A DNA stretch of 42,709 bases, from assembly GCA_015488335.1 (NCBI GenBank), contig WFNZ01000053.1:1-42709 (forward strand), in the 5' to 3' direction. The translations under genes and the position numbers were made by a program. The DNA comes from Thermovibrio sp. Lineage in GTDB: Bacteria; Aquificota; Aquificia; Desulfurobacteriales; Desulfurobacteriaceae. Below the pieces are notes generated by a model that worked only from the letters and a program-made list of their open reading frames with translations, did no database searches and was not told the DNA's origin. Below, in pieces: positions 17,000-26,600 of this stretch (position 1 is the stretch's first letter; each line of letters begins with the position of its first letter).

Positions 17000-17974
17000 A
17001 TGAAAACGGTTCTCCTTACAGGTGCGGCAGGTTTTATAGGGAGCTACGTTGCAAAGAGGCTCCTTGAAAAGGGATACAGAGTTATTGGAGTTGATAACTT
17101 AAACGACTACTACGATCCGAGGCTAAAGAAGTTCAGGCTCAAAAAACTCTCAGAAAACCCAAACTTCACCTTCTACAGAGTTGACATAGAGAACAGAGAA
17201 GCCCTGAGGGTGATCTTTCAGGACACAAAGCCAGACGGCGTTATAAACCTTGCAGCAAGGGCTGGAGTTAGATACAGCCTTGTTAATCCGTTTGTTTATG
17301 AAACGACAAACTCTCTCGGAACGCTGAACCTTTTAGAACTTATGAGGGAGTTTGGACTCAAAAAATTTGTTCTGGCGTCAACATCTTCACTCTACGCCGG
17401 CCAGCCGATGCCATTCAAGGAAGATCTGCCCGTTAACACCCCCATCTCCCCTTACGCAGCCAGCAAAAAGGCTGCAGAGGTTATGTCTTACACCTACCAC
17501 TACCTATACGGTTTTGACGTAACGGTTGTCAGGTATTTCACAGTCTATGGGCCAGCTGGAAGACCCGACATGTGCATCTTCCGATTTATTAAGTGGATAG
17601 ACGAGGGTACACCAATTACAGTTTACGGAGACGGAACCCAGAGCAGGGACTTTACCTTTGTTGAAGACATAGCAGAGGGAACTGTAAGGGCTTACGAGAC
17701 AGAAACGGGCTACGAAATCATAAACCTTGGCGGAAACCACCCCCACCAGCTTAAAGAGGTAATTGAGCTGATAGAGAAATACTTAGGCAAAAAGGCGGAA
17801 ATTATCTACAAACCGTTCCACAAGGCAGACCTTAAGGCCACCTGGGCAGACATAACAAAGGCAAAAAAACTCCTTGGCTGGGAGCCGAAAGCTTCCCTAA
17901 AAGAGGGCTTAAAGAGAACAGTTGACTGGCACATTAAAAACAGGGATTTTGTGAAAACAATCCCTCTGCCATAA
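17000..17974 (+). CDS. NAD-dependent sugar-nucleotide epimerase (UDP-glucuronate 4-epimerase-like)
   Basis: This is an extended short-chain dehydrogenase that probably interconverts UDP-sugars for surface polysaccharides. It has the NAD-binding TGAAGFIGSYVAKRLL near the N-terminus, DNLNDYYDPRLKKFR (typical of UDP-glucuronate 4-epimerases), the active-site YAASKKAAE (YxxxK), and YFTVYGPAGRPDM. I start at ATG 17000, with GAGAGGG upstream, because the in-frame codons before it are antisense to smc. The protein is 324 aa. It stands alone, with mazEF converging downstream. Substrate specificity cannot be fixed from sequence. Confidence 0.9.
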   Translation: MKTVLLTGAAGFIGSYVAKRLLEKGYRVIGVDNLNDYYDPRLKKFRLKKLSENPNFTFYRVDIENREALRVIFQDTKPDGVINLAARAGVRYSLVNPFVYETTNSLGTLNLLELMREFGLKKFVLASTSSLYAGQPMPFKEDLPVNTPISPYAASKKAAEVMSYTYHYLYGFDVTVVRYFTVYGPAGRPDMCIFRFIKWIDEGTPITVYGDGTQSRDFTFVEDIAEGTVRAYETETGYEIINLGGNHPHQLKEVIELIEKYLGKKAEIIYKPFHKADLKATWADITKAKKLLGWEPKASLKEGLKRTVDWHIKNRDFVKTIPLP

Positions 17975-18014
17975 ATCCAAAATTCAGCAGAGTGGAAATC
18001 TCTTTATTTGCTAT

Positions 18015-18365
18015 TTAGTAGAACAGAAGTAAGTGAATTTTTTCCAGAACTTCTTTTAAAGTATCTTCAGAAACTTTTGCTATAAACGATGCTTTCCTGA
18101 CATTCCAATCTAAGTTACGAATCTGGTCTGCAAGAATAACACCTTTTACAGGAAAGTTATCAGGAAGAGAAACCTCAAAAGGATAACCTTTCTGTTTAGA
18201 CGTTATCGGGCAGAATAAACCTAAGTTTGTCTTCTCATTATAAAGTTTTGGAGACAAACATAAAGCAGGTCTTTTCCCGGCTTGCTCATGACCCGCCTGT
18301 GGTGAGAACTGTAGCCACAGGATATCTCCTCTTTCAGGAACATACTTACCACTCTTCTTTTCCAC
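18015..18365 (-). CDS. mazF: MazF-family mRNA interferase toxin
   Basis: MazF cleaves mRNA at short sequence motifs. The protein shows the classical pattern: YVPERGDILWLQFSPQAGHEQAG, RPALCLSP, ITSKQKGYPFEV and ILADQIRNLDW, strikingly close to Escherichia coli MazF as I recall it. The start is uncertain: GTG codons lie in frame at 18389, 18374 and 18365. I chose 18365 (116 aa) because GGGG lies upstream and it keeps the overlap with mazE small; the longest form has 124 residues. It follows mazE in the usual antitoxin-first order. Confidence 0.93.
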   Translation of the reverse strand: MEKKSGKYVPERGDILWLQFSPQAGHEQAGKRPALCLSPKLYNEKTNLGLFCPITSKQKGYPFEVSLPDNFPVKGVILADQIRNLDWNVRKASFIAKVSEDTLKEVLEKIHLLLFY

Positions 18366-18582
18366 TCTTTTCACCCCAGTCAATTTCACTATGGAGATTC
18401 TCAGGAGTTATTTGCTCTAATAACTTTTCTAACTGCTTTTTCTTGTTAGGAATAATTACCAGCCTGTTATCTTCAAGTCTCAACTCCACTTCCGCATCAG
18501 GATAAAGTCCTACTTCTTTGGCAAAAGCTGACGGAATTCTTACAGCCAGACTGTTTCCCCATTTTTGAACTTTAGTAAGCAT
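18346..18582 (-). CDS. mazE: MazE-family antitoxin (AbrB/SpoVT fold)
   Basis: MazE binds the operator through its N-terminal swapped-hairpin domain and neutralises MazF with its acidic C-terminus. Visible are VQKWGNSLAVRIPSAFAKEVGL, ELRLEDNRLVIIP, and the MazF-binding tail ITPENLHSEIDWGEKSGKEEW. The ATG at 18582 has GGAGAGG directly upstream and is preferred over the ATG at 18597. The overlap with mazF implies coupling. Similarity to proteobacterial MazE suggests a mobile module. Confidence 0.93.
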   Translation of the reverse strand: MLTKVQKWGNSLAVRIPSAFAKEVGLYPDAEVELRLEDNRLVIIPNKKKQLEKLLEQITPENLHSEIDWGEKSGKEEW

Positions 18583-18604
18583 CTTGCCTCTCCACATTGA
18601 TTTA

Positions 18605-18623
18605 TGTCTAAACTATGTAGACA
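18605..18623. promoter_or_regulatory. Possible mazEF operator
   Basis: TGTCTA (18605-18610) and TAGACA (18618-18623) are perfect 6-bp arms with a 7-nt spacer, 23 nt upstream of the mazE start. A weak minus-strand promoter (TTGCTT, 17 nt, TAGTTT) covers the site. Autoregulatory palindromes are usual at this position in mazEF operons. Confidence 0.42.
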
Positions 18624-18825
18624 CGTTACGGCAAGCAAGGACCCAAGGAAATTGAACTCACAATTTCCGAAAAAAGAGGGCTTGAGGCGATAAGTTCCGC
18701 AGTGAGGCCGTTGAGAAAGAAGAGCTCTCCCCTCTGAAAAGCCGGCATCCTGAAGACTGAAAAAAGAGAGGAGAGGCCCCAGAGCTCCCAGAGTAAACCA
18801 GAGGAGAAGAAAGAGAAAACAGCCG
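18624..18825. other. Short stretch between mazE and the carbonic anhydrase gene, possible gene remnant
   Basis: No clear gene was found. On the minus strand one frame (stop at 18626-18628) is open for about 70 codons but has no start codon before an internal ATG near its middle. It reads like protein (QRGELFFLNGLTAELIASS) and contains two GAG-CTC codon pairs. Another frame (18540-18845) starts with a hydrophobic stretch and runs into mazE. This may be the decayed end of a membrane-protein gene; function is not assignable. Confidence 0.25.
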
Positions 18826-19494
18826 TTAGATAACCACCTTATCAAGGAGCTCCCCCGGAACTAAAGACATAGCCCTGTGGGAGAGTATCTTCTCTCTATC
18901 CTTTATTCCATTCAGGTTTATTAAAACAATCCTTCCGTAGCCTCTGCCGTAGTAGTTACCGAAGTCGTAAACGGCTCCCAAAATGGCAAGGAGTCCCCTC
19001 GTTACAAGGAGACCGTACCTCTCAAGGGCAACCCTCACCTGCCAGTGGACGTTCTCCTCAACAGCGGTGAGCCAGTCCTTCTCAAAATTTCCCGTTTTCT
19101 CAATCTTAGAAACGGGAATACAGAGGTGGTCAAGCTCCTTTCTGATGTCTGCAGTTTCATCCGAGTAGCCTTTCAGAAATGCCTTGACAGCACCGCAGTT
19201 AACGTGGCCGAGAATAAGAAGAACAGGGGTTTGAAGGTGGTAAATACCGTAGTCAACAGAGCCAACGCAGTTCTCTATCTGGTTTCCGATATTCCTGATA
19301 ACGAAAACCCTGTCTATCAATTCCTCGGAGAAAACCGTTGGGTGAACCCTTGAGTCTGAACAGGTTATGAGGGTAATAACAGGGTTCTGGGCCTCAAGGT
19401 GGGATTTAAAGAACTCCTCTCCTTTACCTGAAACAAAAGAGTCATTGTCTCTGAAGATTTCAGCAACAACTTTTTCCGGCTTTTCCCTTTTCAT
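18826..19494 (-). CDS. Beta-class carbonic anhydrase
   Basis: The enzyme interconverts carbon dioxide and bicarbonate, feeding carboxylases such as those of the reductive TCA cycle. The zinc site is clear: C45-S-D47-S-R49 (TLITCSDSR) and H97-V-N-C100 (LILGHVNCGAV). The protein has 222 residues from ATG 19494, which has AGGGGGCAGG upstream; an in-frame GTG at 19530 overlapping the arsR stop would add 12 residues. It is the last gene of the TSUP-rhodanese-ArsR unit, only 32 nt after arsR, so it may share its control. Confidence 0.93.
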   Translation of the reverse strand: MKREKPEKVVAEIFRDNDSFVSGKGEEFFKSHLEAQNPVITLITCSDSRVHPTVFSEELIDRVFVIRNIGNQIENCVGSVDYGIYHLQTPVLLILGHVNCGAVKAFLKGYSDETADIRKELDHLCIPVSKIEKTGNFEKDWLTAVEENVHWQVRVALERYGLLVTRGLLAILGAVYDFGNYYGRGYGRIVLINLNGIKDREKILSHRAMSLVPGELLDKVVI

Positions 19495-19526
19495 TGCCTG
19501 CCCCCTTTTTCTTTTTACCCATTCTA

Positions 19527-19877
19527 TCACTCGTAGGGGCAGACCTCCTTCAAAGAGGATTTTTTCAGCTTTTCCAGATCTTTTTTAACAACCTGCCAGC
19601 CGTCTGCAACTTTCAGGATTTCAGAGAGGATGCGGCGGAGCTCCCCGCTTTCCGGCTCAGAGAGAGAAAAGAGAACTTTAGCTCCCTCTCTTTTATCTTT
19701 TACAAACCCAAACTGCTTCAGCTTTGAAAGGTGGGTTGAAACGGTGGAGGGGGAGAAGCCCAGAATGGCCGTAATTTGGCACAGGTAAGATGGCTTCTCC
19801 TCCAAAATTTTCAGAATTCTTATTCTGGTCTCATCTGAGAGAACCTTTAATGCCTCTACAAACTCCTGGCTCTCCAT
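19527..19877 (-). CDS. ArsR-family regulator with two cysteines (possible persulfide sensor)
   Basis: A 116-residue winged helix-turn-helix repressor (LSDETRIRILKIL, then FSPSTVSTHLSKLKQFGFV). It lacks the CxC metal motif of ArsR/SmtB but has one cysteine in the early helix (C33) and one near the end (C113). Members such as BigR and SqrR use two cysteines at comparable places to sense hydrogen sulfide or persulfide and control TSUP and rhodanese genes. Here it lies in exactly such a neighbourhood: rhodanese immediately upstream (TAATG overlap) and TSUP before it. Sensing function is inferred. Confidence 0.85.
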   Translation of the reverse strand: MESQEFVEALKVLSDETRIRILKILEEKPSYLCQITAILGFSPSTVSTHLSKLKQFGFVKDKREGAKVLFSLSEPESGELRRILSEILKVADGWQVVKKDLEKLKKSSLKEVCPYE

Positions 19878-20257
19878 TACTCCCCTAACTTGGCAACAAA
19901 AGGCGGTTTAACCCTGTCAACAATCTCAGACGGAGAGGATGCAAGAACCCTAACGTTGTCAAAGCCCTCTGTTAACAGGTAGCACATCGCAATAGTTCCT
20001 CTGATTTTCCCGGGGCAGAGAGTGCAGACGAGCTTATCCTTTGGAATCTCGTTGAGCCTCTCCGGAAGCTCGTTGAGTGGAATGTGGATTCCAAAGGCAG
20101 TTAACGGAGTTAAAGCCTGCTCCTCTTTTGTTCTAACGTCAAGGAGAATGGCCTCTCCAGCTTTCCACTTCTCCAAAAAGGCATCAAGGGTAATTTTTGG
20201 TTCGTTAGAAAGAAGACCTTTCAGGTCTAACTGAGAAACCAACTCTTTCAGCGTCAT
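19877..20257 (-). CDS. Rhodanese-domain sulfurtransferase
   Basis: A single-domain rhodanese of 126 residues with ILLDVRTKEE in the first half and a six-residue active loop beginning at C81 (CPGKIR). A second cysteine, C78, lies three residues earlier. Rhodaneses carry persulfide sulfur on the loop cysteine and pass it to acceptors. It is 12 nt after the TSUP exporter and overlaps the ArsR gene start by one base. The context suggests sulfide or sulfane-sulfur detoxification or trafficking. Confidence 0.88.
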   Translation of the reverse strand: MTLKELVSQLDLKGLLSNEPKITLDAFLEKWKAGEAILLDVRTKEEQALTPLTAFGIHIPLNELPERLNEIPKDKLVCTLCPGKIRGTIAMCYLLTEGFDNVRVLASSPSEIVDRVKPPFVAKLGE

Positions 20258-20269
20258 TCAGAACCTCCT

Positions 20270-21004
20270 CTAAATGAATTTTAGCAGGAATTTTATTCCA
20301 AGAATGAAAAAGATAACTCCCAAAAGCCTCTTTACCTGTTTTGGGCTGAAGTATTTGTGGGTTATGTGGGCACCGAGGTATCCGGCAAATATGGCAGGAA
20401 TGGCCGCCCAGAGGGTTACATACCAGTCAACACTTCCCATTTTCCAGTAGGCAAGGAACCCTGTAAACGAGGAGAAGAGAACCGCAAAAGGTGTTACAGC
20501 AACAACTTTTTTCGGGTTATATCCGGCAACTATGAGAAGGGGAGACATCAAACCTCCACCACCAACTCCTAAAAAGCCTGAAAGGAAGCCTGCGAGAGCT
20601 CCCACAAAGGCCGGGTAAACAACGGAGCTCCTCTCCTCAAAAACCTCCTTTTTCGGAATGTAGACCATTATTCCGGCAAAAAAGAGGAAAAGGGTAAAGA
20701 CAATACCCACAATCTTCTCAGGAACAAGGTGAGAAGCATATGCCCCAAAGGGAGACAAGATAACTGAAGCAGCTATTAAAGGAACTGCAATTCTGAAATC
20801 AACAAGTCCTTTCTTCAGGTTGTGATAAGAGGCTGCAGAAGTTGAAAGGAAATTGGTAAATAGGCCTGCAGGTCTTGCAACGGAAAAGGGAACTCCCAAG
20901 AAAACCAGAATAGGAATGAGAATGACTGCAGCCCCTATTCCACCAAGGGCAAAAATAAACGATACGATAAAGGAGATTAACCCAATTTCAACGCCGCTGA
21001 CCAT
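20270..21004 (-). CDS. TSUP (TauE/SafE) family membrane transporter
   Basis: A 244-residue integral membrane protein with about eight hydrophobic helices and the family's repeated motifs, GGIGAAVILIPILVFLGV near the start and FLSGFLGVGGGGLMSPLL in the middle. TSUP proteins export sulfite, sulfoacetate, thiosulfate or related anions. I start at ATG 21004, with GAGGTG upstream; a longer in-frame start at 21046 has no ribosome site. It is the first gene of an operon with rhodanese, ArsR and carbonic anhydrase. Sulfur-anion export is inferred from these neighbours. Confidence 0.9.
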   Translation of the reverse strand: MVSGVEIGLISFIVSFIFALGGIGAAVILIPILVFLGVPFSVARPAGLFTNFLSTSAASYHNLKKGLVDFRIAVPLIAASVILSPFGAYASHLVPEKIVGIVFTLFLFFAGIMVYIPKKEVFEERSSVVYPAFVGALAGFLSGFLGVGGGGLMSPLLIVAGYNPKKVVAVTPFAVLFSSFTGFLAYWKMGSVDWYVTLWAAIPAIFAGYLGAHITHKYFSPKQVKRLLGVIFFILGIKFLLKFI

Positions 21005-21082
21005 TTTCACCTCAATTTCTGTTATTAACGAAATTTTCAAGAACATTAGTATACTTTAAAAAGAATCGGCAAACAAGGAGAC

Positions 21083-21110
21083 TTGAAAAAATTTGAGATA
21101 GTAGTAATAT
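21083..21110 (+). promoter_or_regulatory. Candidate promoter of the RND efflux operon
   Basis: TTGAAA (21083-21088) and TAATAT (21105-21110) are 16 nt apart, 42 nt before the TTG start of the TolC-family gene. The region lies in the divergent gap with the TSUP operon. No obvious operator palindrome was seen. Confidence 0.5.
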
Positions 21111-21151
21111 AGGAAATAAGGAATTTAGCCAATAGCCTAAAGGAGGCTGAC

Positions 21152-22444
21152 TTGAAGAAAATAATAGGCCTCTTAGCAGGAGTTCTCCTCTCCGGAACTG
21201 CCGCCTACGGTATAACCCTCAAACAGGCAGAGGAGCTTGCCGTTAAAAACTACCCGAAACTGAGGGAGCTCCAGGCACTCTCAGAGAGCTCCAAAGAGCA
21301 GGCCAAGGCAATAAAAAGAGAGCGGTTCGGAACCCTAAACATCTTCTCCTCATACACTTCTTTCAATAAAAACTTGGTTCTAACTCCCCTCTACTACATG
21401 CCCAGCCCTAAGAATCCTCCTCCCTTTGACAGCCGAAAGGCCGTTTACGGGATAGACTTTACAGTTCCCCTATACCTTGGCGGAACGATAGGAAAGAGGG
21501 TTGAAATAGAGAAGCTAAAATCGGAGCTCTTTAAGAACCTTAAGGAAAAGGCAAAGTGGCAGATAAAGTTTAACGTTGATTCAGCATACCTAAGCTACTT
21601 AAGGTTAGAGGAGATAAAAAAAGCACTAAAAGATTACGAAAAGAGCCTGTTGAAGCTGAAATCGGATGTTGAGTTCGGAGTTAAGGCCGGAAAGTTTGCA
21701 AAGGTTGACCTTTTAAAGGTTGACTACTCCCTCCAGGATGTAAGGGCAAAGATAAAAGAGGTTGAGAAAAACCAGGAAACCCTTAAAACAGTTCTTGAAA
21801 CCCTTACGGGAAAGAAAATAGACAGTATTGAACCCTACAGAGTAAGCTACTTCCCCAAAAACTACAGCCTTGAGGAGCTCTACTCAGAAGCCCTCTCGTC
21901 AAACAGCCTGATTAAGTCAAAGAGAAAACAGGTTTCAATTGCCCAGAAAGGCGTTGAACTTGTAAAGGGGAAATACGGCTTAAAACTCCTCTTAGATGGA
22001 AACTACGCAAGGAACTACGGGTTTGATTCCGGAGAGAATACAGGGATAGGCTCAGTTTCAGTAAAGGTTGCCTACCCAATATTTGAGTGGGGAAGGAAGG
22101 GAAAAGAGGTTCTGTCAAAGGAGCTCCTCAAGATATCAAAGGAGAAGGAGTTAAAAGAGACAGAATTAGAGCTGAAGAGGGAGCTCTCTAAAGCCATCAA
22201 CTCCCTTGAGTCAATCCAGTCTGACATTGAGGCCTACAAAACAAAGCTTGCCTACGCAAAAGAGGTTGAAAGGATAGAGAGGCTCAAGTACGAGAGCGGC
22301 AAGGGAGACATGGATCACCTTTTACTTGCTGAAGCTCACAGGTTTTTAACGGAAGCCCAGCTTAAGGGAGCCTACTACAGCTGGGAGATAGAGAAGAGGA
22401 GAATTGAAGCTCTACTGGAGGCAGAAGATGAGCAGAACAATTAA
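21152..22444 (+). CDS. TolC-family outer-membrane efflux protein
   Basis: The outer-membrane exit duct of a tripartite pump. It begins with a signal peptide (KKIIGLLAGVLLSGTAAYG), followed by two long helical hairpin repeats (LKQAEELAVKNYPKLRELQAL and LEELYSEALSSNSLIKSKRKQV) and beta-strand segments, 430 residues in all. The TTG start has AAAGGAGG upstream. The adaptor gene starts 17 nt before its stop, so the three pump genes are coupled. Confidence 0.92.
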   Translation: MKKIIGLLAGVLLSGTAAYGITLKQAEELAVKNYPKLRELQALSESSKEQAKAIKRERFGTLNIFSSYTSFNKNLVLTPLYYMPSPKNPPPFDSRKAVYGIDFTVPLYLGGTIGKRVEIEKLKSELFKNLKEKAKWQIKFNVDSAYLSYLRLEEIKKALKDYEKSLLKLKSDVEFGVKAGKFAKVDLLKVDYSLQDVRAKIKEVEKNQETLKTVLETLTGKKIDSIEPYRVSYFPKNYSLEELYSEALSSNSLIKSKRKQVSIAQKGVELVKGKYGLKLLLDGNYARNYGFDSGENTGIGSVSVKVAYPIFEWGRKGKEVLSKELLKISKEKELKETELELKRELSKAINSLESIQSDIEAYKTKLAYAKEVERIERLKYESGKGDMDHLLLAEAHRFLTEAQLKGAYYSWEIEKRRIEALLEAEDEQNN

Positions 22445-23615
22445 GGCAATCATTGTAATCCTGATAATCACAATTATTGGAGTGGTAATCGGGAAAATTC
22501 TGATAAAGAAGAGAAGGGCGGAGCTCCTCTCCTACCCAACCCCAAAGGTCTACCCTATCCCGGTTGAGTATGCAGTTGCAAAAGAGGGAAGTGTAAGGGA
22601 TACGTTCCACTACGTTGGAGAGATTCTTCCATACACCTATGCAAACGTCTCAACGAAGGTTGCCGGAACGGTTCTAAAGGTCTACAAGAGGGAAGGGGAG
22701 CACTTTAAGAAGGGGGAGCTCCTTGCAAAGATAGACTCCTCCCAGATTGAAAATACAGTTCTCGCTCTGGAAAGTGAGAAGAGGGCAAAAGAGGAGCTCC
22801 TATCGGGCCTTAAAGCCCAGCTAAAAGCTGCAGAAGTTGTTGCAGAGAACGCCAAGAAGGAGTACGAGAGGGAGAAGTTCCTCTACGAGAGGGGAGCAGT
22901 TCCAAAGGAAGCCGTTGAAAAGTATGAAAACGCATACCACAGAGCTCTTTCCCAGGTAAAATCCCTAAAGTCAAAGATTGGAGAGCTGAAGCTTGCCGTT
23001 AAGTCAATTGAGGAGAAGAAAAGGGCTGTAGCTTCACAGCTCCAGTATACAGAGGTAAGAGCAGTTAAAGACGGAACCGTTGCAAAAGTCCTCCTCTACC
23101 CGGGGGACGTTGCAGTTCCCGGAAAACCCATAATGAGGGTCTTCTACGACTCAGACGGCTTCAGAGTTCTCCTGAACGTTCCTCCCAAAGAGGCAAGAGA
23201 GATAGAGGTGGGAGTTCCCGTTAATATTGAAGGAAAGCCGATAGGAGTTGTCTCAAAAATCTACCCTGCAGCAGACCCAAAGAGCGGCCTCTACACGGTA
23301 GAGGTAAAACTAAAAAACCTTGACGGCCTAAAACCTGCCCAAACAGTAAGGGCAGATCTTAAAGGAAAAGCCTACTCAGGAATCGTTCTTCCTTACCTGT
23401 CAGTTCTTCATATGAAGAATACCAATATGGTTCTTAAACTCAAAGGAAGAGAGGTTATCCCAACTCCCGTAAAAATTCTAAAACGGGTTAACCAGTGGGT
23501 TGTTATCTCTGGAAACGTAAAACCTGGCGATAAAGTTGTTGTAGGAAGGGAGAGCAAGCTCCTTGAAGTTTTAAGGAGAAAGAGCGCCGTTCCTGCGGAG
23601 GCATTCAATGGGTAG
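22428..23615 (+). CDS. RND efflux periplasmic adaptor (HlyD/AcrA family)
   Basis: This membrane-fusion protein links the inner-membrane pump to TolC. It has an N-terminal membrane anchor (AIIVILIITIIGVVIGKILI), a lipoyl/barrel-sandwich half (GTVLKVYKREGEHFKKGELLAKID), a long alpha-hairpin of about 90 residues and the second half motif (VRAVKDGTVAKVLLYPGDVA). It lacks a lipobox, so it is anchored by its helix. I start at ATG 22428, where GGAGG lies 6 nt upstream; the protein is 395 aa. It overlaps the permease gene by 8 nt. Confidence 0.93.
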   Translation: MSRTIKAIIVILIITIIGVVIGKILIKKRRAELLSYPTPKVYPIPVEYAVAKEGSVRDTFHYVGEILPYTYANVSTKVAGTVLKVYKREGEHFKKGELLAKIDSSQIENTVLALESEKRAKEELLSGLKAQLKAAEVVAENAKKEYEREKFLYERGAVPKEAVEKYENAYHRALSQVKSLKSKIGELKLAVKSIEEKKRAVASQLQYTEVRAVKDGTVAKVLLYPGDVAVPGKPIMRVFYDSDGFRVLLNVPPKEAREIEVGVPVNIEGKPIGVVSKIYPAADPKSGLYTVEVKLKNLDGLKPAQTVRADLKGKAYSGIVLPYLSVLHMKNTNMVLKLKGREVIPTPVKILKRVNQWVVISGNVKPGDKVVVGRESKLLEVLRRKSAVPAEAFNG

Positions 23616-26600
23616 GATCGTTGACTGGTACGTCAGAAAACCCCACGGAGTTCTGGCAGTTCTCCTGTTCTTCTGCGTAATTGGAATAATCGGCTACTTC
23701 AAAATACCGAGAAAGTTCTTCCCAGACGCAAACAGGCCCCAGATTGCCGTTGTTACGATAGAGCCGGGAGCTTCAGCTGCAGACATCGCCTCCCACGTAA
23801 CAAGGCCGATAGAACAGAGGCTTAAAACGTTAGACCTTGTAAGAACGATCCGTTCAGTCTCAAAGGACGAAGTTTCGGTAGTTACAGTTGAATTTGAGTA
23901 TAAAAAGGGAATAGACGCAGCGGCAACAGACGTTTCAAATGAACTCTCAAAGGTTCTTCCTTTCCTGCCCAAAGACATTCTCCCTCCTCAGGTTTACAAA
24001 GTTACAGATGCAACAAGGCCTGTAATGGTCTTAGCCGTCTATCCCAAAAAGGGATCCCACCTATCCCTTGCACAGGTAAGAGAACTTGCAGAGAACGAAA
24101 TAAAGGATGAGCTTTTAAACCTCCCCCACGTTTCAGATGTAGAAGTTTTCGGAGGATACCAGAGGGAAATCAGAGTCTATCCAGACTATCAGGCACTTGC
24201 AAAATACCACATATCCCTCTTTCAGCTGGTTAACGCAATAAGAACAAACAACAAAAACGCCCCTGTCGGCCTCATAATAAGCAAGAATGGACTGGTAGTT
24301 CTGAAAATAAGGGATGAAGCTGAAAGAATTGAGGAGATAAAAGATATCTACATAAAACCGAACGTTCAGGTTAAAGACGTTGCAAAGGTTGAGTGGGGAT
24401 ACAAAGACAGGCTCTCTGCCTACCACGGAAACGGCCATAAGGCTATAGGAATTTCAATCTTAAGGTCAATAAAGGGATACGAGCTTCCTGCAATAAACTC
24501 TGTAATGGCCTACCTGCCAAAACTGAAAAAGGAATACCCTCAGCTCAACTTTGTAATTGCCGATACTCAGAAGTGGCTGATAGAGCTCTCCAACAAAAAC
24601 ATGCTTGAATCTCTAAGAGACGCTGTAATCTTCACCCTCCTTGTAATCTTCCTCTTCCTTGCAAACGTTCGAATGCTCATTGTTTCGTTCTTTTCCGTTC
24701 CAATCACATACACAATAACAATCGGCCTTATGTGGCTCTTTGGTTTTAACTTCAACATCGTTACACTAACGGCAGTAATTTTAGCCCTGGGTATGCTTAC
24801 AGACGACGCAGTTGTCGTCCTTGAGAACATAGAGAGGCACTACTTTGAGCTGAAAAAGGACATCTGGCGGGCAACGATAGACGGAACAAAAGAGGTAATG
24901 CTCGCCGTTCTGAGTGGAACTTATACAACAGTTGCAATGCTCATTCCTATCGTTTTTATCGGCGGATACGTCCAGCACATCCTCCGCCCGCTCTCACTAA
25001 CCCTCATAATCGCCCTTGTTGTCTCATACTTCGTTGCAGTAACGGCAATTCCAATAACGGCTCCCTACATCCTGAAGAAAACGCCGGATAAGAACTGGCT
25101 GGAAAGGAAAATCTATGACTACTTTGTGGTAGCAATAGTCTACAGGCTGAGGGACTTCTACGTCTGGCTAACAGATGGAATGTTAAAGAGCTTCTGGCTG
25201 AAGTTAGGAGTAATTATCTTCGGCTTCTTCCTCTTTGTAATAACGATGAAAAACGTCATTCCAGTATTGGGCAGAGACCTTATGCCCCCAATGGATACGG
25301 GAATAGTGATTGTTAGGGCAGAAACAGACTCAAATACATCTCTTCAGAAAACGGAAAATGTCCTTTCAAAGATGGAAAAGATTGTCTATTCAATGCCGGG
25401 AGTGATAAGGGTCTCATCAACAATAGGCTCTGAGCCGGGAGTCCTCTCATTCGGAAGCGGTAAACCGCCGCAACAGATAGAGATGAAAATCCAGTTCATA
25501 GACCGTTTCCACAGAAAGAAGACAATCTGGCAGATTGAGGAGGAGCTGAGAGAAAAGTTCCACAAAATACCAGACCTCCGCTACGTAACGATAATGGACT
25601 TTGGAGCAACCCCCCTCTCCTCAATCAAGGCAACAGTTGATGAAATGATATACGGAAGAGACCCGAAAATCCTCAACCAGATTGGTGAAAAGTTAGTTCA
25701 GCTCATGCATAAAGTCAGAGGAATTACGGATATCTCAAGGAACTGGTATTTAGACAAAAAAGAGATTGTTCTAAAAGTAGATGCTAACAAAGCCTCTCTC
25801 TACGGTTTAACTCCCCTCCAGATAGCCCAGTATATAGGTGGTTACGTAAGGGGAATTCCAGCCTCTTCCTTTGTTGTTCCAATGGAGAACGGACTTCTAA
25901 TCAGGGTAATTCTTCCAAACAACAAAAGGGACTACGTTGATAAGTTGAAGGACATTCCAATTCCGACAAAGAAAGGGTTTATTCCACTCTCCTACTTCGT
26001 CTCAATTAAAGAGCACCTGACCCAAACTGTAATAACCCACCAGGACTTACTCAACACACTTGACGTTTACGGCTACAGGGCAACTGCTCCAACAACGTTC
26101 GTTCAGATGCAGACGAACATGTTAGAGAAGAAGTTCCTCAAACTCCCTGCCGGTTACGGCATCTCACATGAAGGTGAGATAAAGCAGATGATGGAGAGCT
26201 TTAAGCGTCTCTTTCATTCCCTCATGATTGGAATAATCATCCTCTACTTCTCGTTGGTTCCGGCCTTTGAATCGTTTATCTACCCAATTTCCATAATTTC
26301 AGCCATACCTTTAGCCCTCATTGGAGCAGCATTCTCAATGCTCTTAGCTCACAAGCCCCAGTGTATGCCCTCATTTATGGGAATGATTCTACTTGCAGGA
26401 ATCATCGTTAAGAACTCAATCCTCCTCATAGACTTCTTCAAGTGGGCAAAAGAGGAAGGTCAGGAGACAAAAGAGGCAATCCTCAATGCAATCAGAATCA
26501 GGACAAGGCCTGTTCTCATGACAGCCTTTGGAACTGCCGTAGGAATGATTCCAATTGCCCTCCAGTGGGCATTAGGACTTGAAAGGTTAGCACCACTGGC

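Noticed and set aside
17975-18014. Terminator between the epimerase and mazF
   Set aside because: The short gap is AT-rich but has no stable stem.
18540-18845. 101-codon minus-strand frame with a hydrophobic start
   Set aside because: It overlaps both the carbonic anhydrase end and the mazE start, its second half is not protein-like, and another frame in the same place looks more coding.
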